Part shown: positions 59,612 to 64,000 of the stretch, piece after piece
Position numbering within the stretch: position 1 is the first letter of the stretch
How the letters are laid out: every line of letters starts with the position of its first letter
Assembly (NCBI RefSeq): GCF_003480435.1
Contig: NZ_QUJB01000002.1
Location: forward strand, 59,683-123,682
Direction: 5' to 3'
Length of the DNA stretch: 64,000 bases
Source: Clostridium sp. AM30-24
GTDB lineage: Bacteria > Bacillota > Clostridia > Lachnospirales > Lachnospiraceae
Program-made: the position numbers and the translations under genes
The notes under the pieces: model-generated
The model's input: only the letters and a program-made list of their open reading frames with translations
Told to the model about the DNA's origin: nothing
Database searches by the model: none

Positions 59612-60952
59612 ATGGAACGATTTATCTTAAAAAAACTGCTGGCTTGGAAGAATTCTCCCTACCGCAAGCCCTTAATTATGAAGGGCGTACGTCAGGTGGG
59701 TAAGACTTGGATTCTGAAAGAGTTCGGAAGACGCTGTTATGAAAATACAGCCTACTTTAACTTCGATGAAAATGAAGAATATAAGCAATTTTTCGAGACA
59801 ACAAAGGATGTGGAGCGGATTCTACAAAACCTTATGATGGCAAGCGGTCAAAAGATAGTACCGGAAAAGACCCTCATCATCTTTGACGAAGTACAAGACT
59901 GCCCGAAAGTCATTAACTTCATGAAATATTTTTGTGAGAATGCACCGCAGTACCATGTTGCCTGCGCCGGTTCTCTGTTGGGGATTGCTCTGGCGAAACC
60001 TTCCTCTTTTCCGGTAGGTAAGGTCAACTTTATGCAGATTGACCCGATGACCTTTAATGAATTCCTGCTTGCCAACGGTGATGAAAATCTGGCACAGTAT
60101 CTGGAACAGGTGGACACCCTTGAACCTATTCCTGACGCCTTCTTTAATCCATTATATGAGAAGCTGAAGATGTACTATGTTACCGGTGGTATGCCGGAGC
60201 CGGTATTGATGTGGACGGAGGCGCGGGATGTTTCTGCCATGCAGGAAGCCTTGTCCGGAATCATCGGAGCCTATGAGCGTGATTTTGCCAAACATCCTGA
60301 TCTCAGCGAGTTCCCGAAAATCTCAATGATCTGGAAATCCATTCCTTCTCAACTGGCAAGAAAGAACAAGAAGTTCATCTATAAAGTGGTCAAGGAAGGT
60401 GCACGAGCCCGTGAGTACGAGGATGCCTTGAAATGGTTGGTGGATGCCCGCCTGGTGCATAAAATTTATCGTAGCTCAGCTCCCGGCCTGCCGATTGCAG
60501 CTTACGATGACCTGTCTGCTTTCAAGATTTATCTGGTGGATGTGGGATTGCTCCGCCGTCTGGCGCAGTTAGCCCCCACTGCCTTTGGCGAAGGTAACCG
60601 CCTTTTTACTGAATTCAAAGGCGCATTAACCGAAAACTTTGTGTTGCAGACTTTAATTACTCAGCTTGAAGTCATGCCCCGTTATTGGAGCCAGAACAAC
60701 CCGCCTTACGAAGTGGATTTCCTCATTCAGCGGGAGAACGACATCTTCCCCGTGGAGGTCAAATCCGAAGCCAACACAACCAGCAAGAGTATGAAGAAGT
60801 TCAAGGAGCTGTTCCCTGATAAGGTAAAGCTCCGCATCCGTTTCTCATTGGACAATCTGAAACTGGACGATGATGTGTTGAATATTCCACTATTCATGGC
60901 AGATCAAGCGGATAGGCTCATCGGATTGGCATTGGAGCAGCTACAGAAATAG
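59612..60952 (+). CDS. AAA+ ATPase with DUF4143 domain
   Basis: 446 aa. The N-terminal AAA_14 domain has Walker A GVRQVGKTW and Walker B LIIFDEVQDC; the C-terminal DUF4143 domain ends with a nuclease-like fold segment (YEVDFLIQRENDIFPVEVKSEA). The family is common on mobile or accessory islands; its biological role is not established. TGAGGAG precedes the ATG at 59612. Codon use is richer in CTG, GCC and TTT than neighbouring genes, and the upstream region is AT-rich, which fits acquisition by transfer. Confidence 0.9.
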   Translation: MERFILKKLLAWKNSPYRKPLIMKGVRQVGKTWILKEFGRRCYENTAYFNFDENEEYKQFFETTKDVERILQNLMMASGQKIVPEKTLIIFDEVQDCPKVINFMKYFCENAPQYHVACAGSLLGIALAKPSSFPVGKVNFMQIDPMTFNEFLLANGDENLAQYLEQVDTLEPIPDAFFNPLYEKLKMYYVTGGMPEPVLMWTEARDVSAMQEALSGIIGAYERDFAKHPDLSEFPKISMIWKSIPSQLARKNKKFIYKVVKEGARAREYEDALKWLVDARLVHKIYRSSAPGLPIAAYDDLSAFKIYLVDVGLLRRLAQLAPTAFGEGNRLFTEFKGALTENFVLQTLITQLEVMPRYWSQNNPPYEVDFLIQRENDIFPVEVKSEANTTSKSMKKFKELFPDKVKLRIRFSLDNLKLDDDVLNIPLFMADQADRLIGLALEQLQK

Positions 60953-61045
60953 AATTTATTGAATACAAGTTCTTCGGTTCGATTTCCTTGTTCAATCCGC
61001 GATTGAAAGGTTAGCGCTTGCATTGCATTTGCAGACCGGGACATA

Positions 61046-61858
61046 TTAAAACTCCATCACAAGCCCCGCATGCAGCTTGTGAACGGATTCTCCTAACGTC
61101 TCTCGCAGGAGATCAAAGGCATGATCTCCGGTGCAGTGGCCGGTGTAGACCGAAGAGATGCCGGTGGAGCGGATTCCTTCGGCGAGGGCAAGGATCTCTG
61201 CGTCGGTCTTATTGTAGAGGTGGAAGCCGCCGATCAGGGCTTTTACTTTTTTATCCGGGAAAGTCGCGGTGACCTCACGGATAATGGTATCGGCGCCGCC
61301 GTGGGAACAGCTGTTGAAGATCACAAGACCGTCCGGTGTGTCGAAGACAAGACTTTGCTCATGGGAGAAGGAATCCGGTCTCCAGCGCCGTTTTTCCTTC
61401 AGGTACATGTGCTCCCGGATGCCTTTTTTCTCCAGTCCCGGAGTCTTATGCGGAATCAGATAAACCCCGTCACATGGGGAAAAGTCCCCGGAGACGAGCT
61501 TGATCCGATCCGGATACTTTTTTAACATGCCCTTTGGAATACCGATGTATTTCTTATAGTTCCAGACACCTTTGCAGCAGTTTTCTCCGGTGGTTTCCCT
61601 AAAGTAGAACGGTGCGGATGAATTTACCCTGAAAAATTCCGGAATTCCGTCTGCATGGTCATAGTGCGCGTGGGAGAGAACTCCGAAATCCACGTCTTTC
61701 ATGTTCAGTCCAAGCACATCAGCATTCTTCAGAAAAAGCCCGGATGCCCCGGCATCGAGAAGGATATGTTTTCCATGATATTCAATGAAAATGGATAATC
61801 CCCATTCACAGCCGAGATTTTCGGCGGGGATGTTGTCTGAGAGTACGGTTGCTTTCAT
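61046..61858 (-). CDS. MBL-fold metallo-hydrolase
   Basis: 270 aa. SHAHYDHADG is the zinc-binding HxHxDH motif; FNSCSHGGAD and YTGHCTGDHAFDLL match the DHPS-like subgroup related to archaeal methanopterin enzymes. ATG 61858 (MKATVLSDN) follows AAAGGACA; earlier in-frame ATGs lack a better site. Single gene, substrate unknown. It is unrelated in subgroup to the MBL protein at 9488. Confidence 0.88.
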   Translation of the reverse strand: MKATVLSDNIPAENLGCEWGLSIFIEYHGKHILLDAGASGLFLKNADVLGLNMKDVDFGVLSHAHYDHADGIPEFFRVNSSAPFYFRETTGENCCKGVWNYKKYIGIPKGMLKKYPDRIKLVSGDFSPCDGVYLIPHKTPGLEKKGIREHMYLKEKRRWRPDSFSHEQSLVFDTPDGLVIFNSCSHGGADTIIREVTATFPDKKVKALIGGFHLYNKTDAEILALAEGIRSTGISSVYTGHCTGDHAFDLLRETLGESVHKLHAGLVMEF

Positions 61859-62050
61859 AAACATATGTCCTTTCATACACAAAATTTTGGAATTGGTGAC
61901 TTGTGCTCATACGATCTATCAGTATTTAAGCCATTATATCATACTTTTTGATTTCTCAGTAAACAAAAGCGAAAAGACACAGGATATTTTGTATACAGTA
62001 TAAATATGATAAACACTCAGCAGCCAGCCATGTCCGCCCCAAGCGGATCA

Positions 62051-62079
62051 TGGACAAATGCCTGTATCTATGGTATACT
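62051..62079 (+). promoter_or_regulatory. Probable promoter upstream of gdpP
   Basis: TGGACA, 17-bp spacer, TATACT. The transcript would run through repeat copy E before the gdpP start at 62280. Confidence 0.65.
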
Positions 62080-62097
62080 ATCCCCAAAGTCGGTTCT

Positions 62098-62227
62098 GAT
62101 ACATGGAGAAATTCTGCCCGAATTTCTCCATGCATAAAAAGGCACTAACGTGTCAAATGCACACTCGCGCAAGAGGAGTCTATCGCAAGCGACTGCGCTT
62201 AGCGCGAGAATGTGTCAAGGCACATTC
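62098..62227 (+). repeat. Dispersed palindromic repeat, copy E (full length)
   Basis: A stem CATGGAGAAATTC/GAATTTCTCCATG is followed by AAAAAGGCACTAACGTG, CACTCGCGCAAGA, TATCGCAAGCGACTGCGC and a terminal hairpin GAATGTG/CACATTC. It matches copy B block by block. It sits in the gdpP leader. The rest of the gap 61859-62279 holds the promoter above and no gene. Confidence 0.8.
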
Positions 62228-62279
62228 TTTTTATGGTCTTGCTATGCCCATTTTACCGGGCGGCGGATAGGAGATAAGA

Positions 62280-64000
62280 ATGAAAGATGATAAAAAGGTC
62301 AGCCATATTCTGCAGCTTTACCTTCAGTGGCCGGTATTTTTAACGGCACTGGTAATCCTTGCGGGAGCTGCGGTCAACCTGATCTCACGCAAGGCGGGAT
62401 TCGTGATGCTTGCATTTACGGTGATCTACGCGGCGTGTGCCGGAACCCTGTATATGTACGGAAAGAAGCGGGCTCTCGGCAGTCTGGTGTCCTTTGCGTC
62501 AGCATACAGCTGGAGCCAGAAACAGCTTCTGGCGTCTCTGGAGCTGCCCTACGCGATCGCGGACACGGATGGTAAGATCCTTTGGATGAACCGCGCCTTT
62601 GAGGCGGTGACCAAAGAAGAGAAGAGCGCAGGGAAAAGCCTGACAATGCTCTTCAAGGAGATCACAGTGGAATCCCTCGAGAAGATGGAAAATGCGATGG
62701 AAGTCCATGTGATCTATGGGGAATCGAAATACCGCGTGAGTATGAAACGCGTGACGATCCGCCCGGATGAGCTTGCCTCCGGAATCCCGGAGAAGCAGAC
62801 GGAGCAGCAGATCCTTGCGGTGTATCTCTATGATGAGACAGAGCTCTATAACTACAAGCAGGCGATCACAGACCAGAAGATGGTCGCGGGCCTGATCTAT
62901 CTGGACAACTATGATGAGGCGTTGGAGAGTGTCGAGGAAGTCCGCAGATCGCTTTTAACGGCCCTGATCGACCGAAAGATCAACAAGTACATTTCGGCGG
63001 TCAACGGTATCGTAAAGAAACTGGAAAAGGATAAGTATTTCTTCGCGATCAAGCAGTGCTATATGCCGCGTCTGGAAAAAGAGCGGTTTGGACTGCTTGA
63101 GGAGGTAAAGACCGTCAATATCGGAAACGAGATGGCGGTGACCTTAAGTATCGGTATCGGAATGAACGGCGATACCTACAGCCAGAACTATGATTATGCC
63201 CGTACAGCAATCGATATGGCCCTCGGCCGCGGCGGTGATCAGGCGGTAGTAAAATGCGGCCAAAAGATCCAGTATTACGGCGGAAAGGCCCAGCAGTTAG
63301 AGAAAACGACCCGTGTCAAGGCCCGCGTCAAAGCCCATGCCCTCAGGGAGCTTCTTGAGACAAAGGACTGCCTTCTGATCATGGGACATAAGATCGGAGA
63401 TATCGACTGCTTTGGCGCGGCGATCGGAATGTACCGGATCGCATCCGCTCTGAATAAGAAGGCACATATCGTGATCAATGAAGTGACCTCCTCGGTGCGT
63501 CCGATGATGGAACGCTTTGAGACCGGCGATTATCCGAAGGACCTGTTCCTCACGGGAAGTGAGGCCGCGGATATCGTGGATAACAATACGGCGCTTGTCG
63601 TTGTGGACGTCAACCGCCCGAGTATCACAGAAGAACCGGACCTTTTAAAACTCGTAAAGACCATCGTTGTCATCGACCACCACCGTCAGTCCAGCGAGAT
63701 TATCACAAACGCGACTCTGTCCTATGTAGAGCCTTATGCGTCATCTGCCTGCGAGCTGGTTGCGGAGATCTTACAGTATGTTGCCGATAGTATCCGGATC
63801 AAATCCCCGGAGGCGGACGCTATGTACGCGGGAATCGTGATCGATACGAACAACTTTACAAATCAGGCGGGTGTCCGCACCTTTGAGGCGGCGGCGTTCC
63901 TTAGAAGAAACGGAGCGGACGTGACGAGAGTCCGGAAGCTGTTCCGTGACAGTATGGAGGACTACAAGGCGAAAGCCGAGGCAGTCCGTCAGGCAGAGGT
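62280..64000 (+). CDS. gdpP: Cyclic-di-AMP phosphodiesterase GdpP, 3' end outside window
   Basis: 573 codons visible. Two N-terminal membrane helices (about 15-65), a PAS-like domain (about 80-180), a degenerate GGDEF domain (GRGGDQ in place of GGDEF) and a DHH domain with MGHKIGDIDCFGAAIG, VVDVNRP and IDHHRQ metal ligands. The DHHA1 part is cut by the window end. It hydrolyses c-di-AMP at the membrane. AGGAGA precedes the ATG at 62280. In relatives gdpP lies close to rpsF-ssb-rpsR and rplI, as here. Confidence 0.95.
   Translation, partial: MKDDKKVSHILQLYLQWPVFLTALVILAGAAVNLISRKAGFVMLAFTVIYAACAGTLYMYGKKRALGSLVSFASAYSWSQKQLLASLELPYAIADTDGKILWMNRAFEAVTKEEKSAGKSLTMLFKEITVESLEKMENAMEVHVIYGESKYRVSMKRVTIRPDELASGIPEKQTEQQILAVYLYDETELYNYKQAITDQKMVAGLIYLDNYDEALESVEEVRRSLLTALIDRKINKYISAVNGIVKKLEKDKYFFAIKQCYMPRLEKERFGLLEEVKTVNIGNEMAVTLSIGIGMNGDTYSQNYDYARTAIDMALGRGGDQAVVKCGQKIQYYGGKAQQLEKTTRVKARVKAHALRELLETKDCLLIMGHKIGDIDCFGAAIGMYRIASALNKKAHIVINEVTSSVRPMMERFETGDYPKDLFLTGSEAADIVDNNTALVVVDVNRPSITEEPDLLKLVKTIVVIDHHRQSSEIITNATLSYVEPYASSACELVAEILQYVADSIRIKSPEADAMYAGIVIDTNNFTNQAGVRTFEAAAFLRRNGADVTRVRKLFRDSMEDYKAKAEAVRQAE

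Noticed and set aside
57385..62279. Prophage or transposon between rpsR and gdpP
   Set aside because: No integrase, transposase, attachment repeats or phage genes are seen; only accessory genes and small repeats.

Overview
The window looks like a chromosomal segment of a gut-type, strictly anaerobic Clostridia bacterium, most likely Lachnospiraceae. The reasons are strong GGAGG ribosome-binding sites, moderate GC, lipoproteins with LxxC boxes, a 4-hydroxybutyryl-CoA dehydratase, a bile-salt-hydrolase-type enzyme, a KDPG aldolase fused to a VOC domain, and an rpsF-ssb-rpsR...gdpP neighbourhood. The species cannot be named from sequence alone.

Layout. 1-600: end of a tRNA cluster (Asn partial, Glu, Cys) with terminators. 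659-7428 (minus): AroM-like protein, a sigma-54 enhancer-binding regulator, a permease, 4-hydroxybutyrate CoA-transferase and 4-hydroxybutyryl-CoA dehydratase (abfT, abfD). 7587-7992: a divergent control region with two well-formed sigma-54 (-24/-12) promoters and a palindromic candidate enhancer site. 8092-14644 (plus): an unusual cluster encoding a NifU C-terminal domain protein, a Cys-rich/MaoC fusion, an acyl carrier protein, a metallo-hydrolase, a LuxE-LuxC fusion, an AMP ligase and a crotonase. 14763-26532: a LysR-controlled catabolic locus with an IT-type permease, two CMD proteins, an SMP-30 lactonase, a 4-hydroxybutyrate-dehydrogenase-like Fe-ADH, MmgE/PrpD, an RraA-type aldolase, a TAXI-TRAP transporter and an HpaI-type aldolase. 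The same 15-bp operator motif occurs three times there.

26757-36666: lipoprotein, nitroreductases, a broken TetR gene, an M19 dipeptidase and bile-salt-hydrolase-like pair (minus), a polar amino-acid ABC transporter with a cation/proton antiporter, and an M20 peptidase. 37082-49783: L,D-transpeptidase, SseB-like protein, M28 peptidase, acetyltransferases, KDG kinase and KDPG aldolase (minus), DUF2156, sirtuin, aldo/keto reductase, DUF951 and shikimate kinase. 49931-55955: LysR regulator, NSS symporter and a TctCBA tricarboxylate-type transporter. 56196-64000: rpsF-ssb-rpsR, then accessory genes (DUF819, a DUF4143 ATPase, an MBL hydrolase) before gdpP, which runs off the window.

How it may work together (inference): the HpaI- and RraA-type aldolases could release succinate semialdehyde plus pyruvate. 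The 4HbD-like dehydrogenase would make 4-hydroxybutyrate, and AbfT/AbfD would turn it into crotonyl-CoA. The LuxE-LuxC/ACP/hydratase cluster shares a sigma-54 control region with abfD, so it may act on the same C4-acyl pool. This shared control and the undescribed cluster are the most interesting features. A family of dispersed palindromic intergenic repeats (five copies) and a 42-bp tandem triplet are also present.
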